NCBI RefSeq assembly: GCF_027947595.1
Contig: NZ_CP116257.1
Span: forward strand, 7,686,001 to 7,750,000
Direction of reading: 5' to 3'
Source: Streptomyces lienomycini
Lineage (GTDB): Bacteria; Actinomycetota; Actinomycetes; Streptomycetales; Streptomycetaceae
DNA length: 64,000 bases
The notes beneath the pieces were generated by a model. The model was not told where the DNA came from, did no database searches, and was given only the letters and a program-made list of their open reading frames with translations. Position numbers and translations under genes: made by a program. Shown one piece after another: positions 63,990-64,000 of the stretch (within the stretch, counting starts at the first letter, position 1; each line of letters begins with the position of its first letter).

Positions 63990-64000
63990 GTTCGGCAGCA

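Overview
This window looks like a chromosome segment of a Streptomyces species. GC content is very high, GTG starts and ATGA/GTGA overlaps are frequent, and actinomycete-specific genes are present: the sporulation-type sigma factors SigF and SigN, GAF-ANTAR regulators, a subtilisin-inhibitor-like protein, an F420-type PPOX oxidoreductase, an iron box that matches the DmdR/IdeR consensus, and four tRNA genes (three for serine, one for arginine).

Layout, left to right. 0-5.2 kb: the N-terminal part of purD, dnaX, SRP RNA, tRNA-Ser(GGA), an SDR dehydrogenase and a zinc alcohol dehydrogenase with its middle deleted. 5.3-8.5 kb: a CopC-CopD fusion. 7.7-12.5 kb: a four-gene overlapping operon (penicillin-acylase-fold hydrolase, siderophore-type N-acetyltransferase, cupin, SDR) diverging from a siderophore-interacting reductase across one perfect iron box. 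12.5-21.6 kb: housekeeping genes (HhH-GPD glycosylase, HdeD, LytR_C, upp, tadA, tRNA-Ser(CGA)) and the sigF/sigN pair. 21.8-29.4 kb: MarR with a DHA2 efflux pump that carries carboxypeptidase-regulatory-like repeats, a YceI protein with the same kind of repeat, two GAF-ANTAR genes, STAS, PPOX and TetR. 29.4-35.4 kb: a response regulator/sensor kinase pair co-transcribed with a GT2-GtrA protein and a GT39 mannosyltransferase. 35.4-40.3 kb: amidohydrolase, a G-rich repeat tract, DUF2797, HxlR, a penicillin-binding protein, tRNA-Arg(ACG) and tRNA-Ser(GCU). 40.4-53.8 kb: subtilisin inhibitor, a ~1500-residue degenerate histidine-kinase protein, TetR/MFS, acyl-CoA ligase, a SigE-family sigma factor, a small secreted protein, a Prim-Pol gene behind an SOS-like box and a lipoprotein.

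From about 53.9 kb the character changes. A DinB/VOC pair sits between two 33-bp direct repeats, next to an IS-like remnant and a 3' fragment of tRNA-Ser(UGA), which is a typical attachment-site scar. To its right lie lower-GC accessory genes: a DUF4062 protein divergent from a three-helix membrane protein, and a complete type II restriction-modification-repair set (Eco29kI-like GIY-YIG nuclease, m5C methyltransferase, Vsr). Beyond these are a serine hydrolase and an operon with an additional cysteinyl-tRNA synthetase and a 2OG-Fe(II) oxygenase. I infer an integrative genomic island that runs off the right edge of the window. Its best candidates for something new are the DUF4062/membrane pair and the methylation-sensitive-looking leaderless promoter of the methyltransferase.

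Several otherwise intact genes (dnaX, the GT2/GT39 pair, the inhibitor, the large kinase) change reading frame inside G/C-rich tracts, mostly by loss of one base. This looks more like sequencing or assembly error than gene decay.
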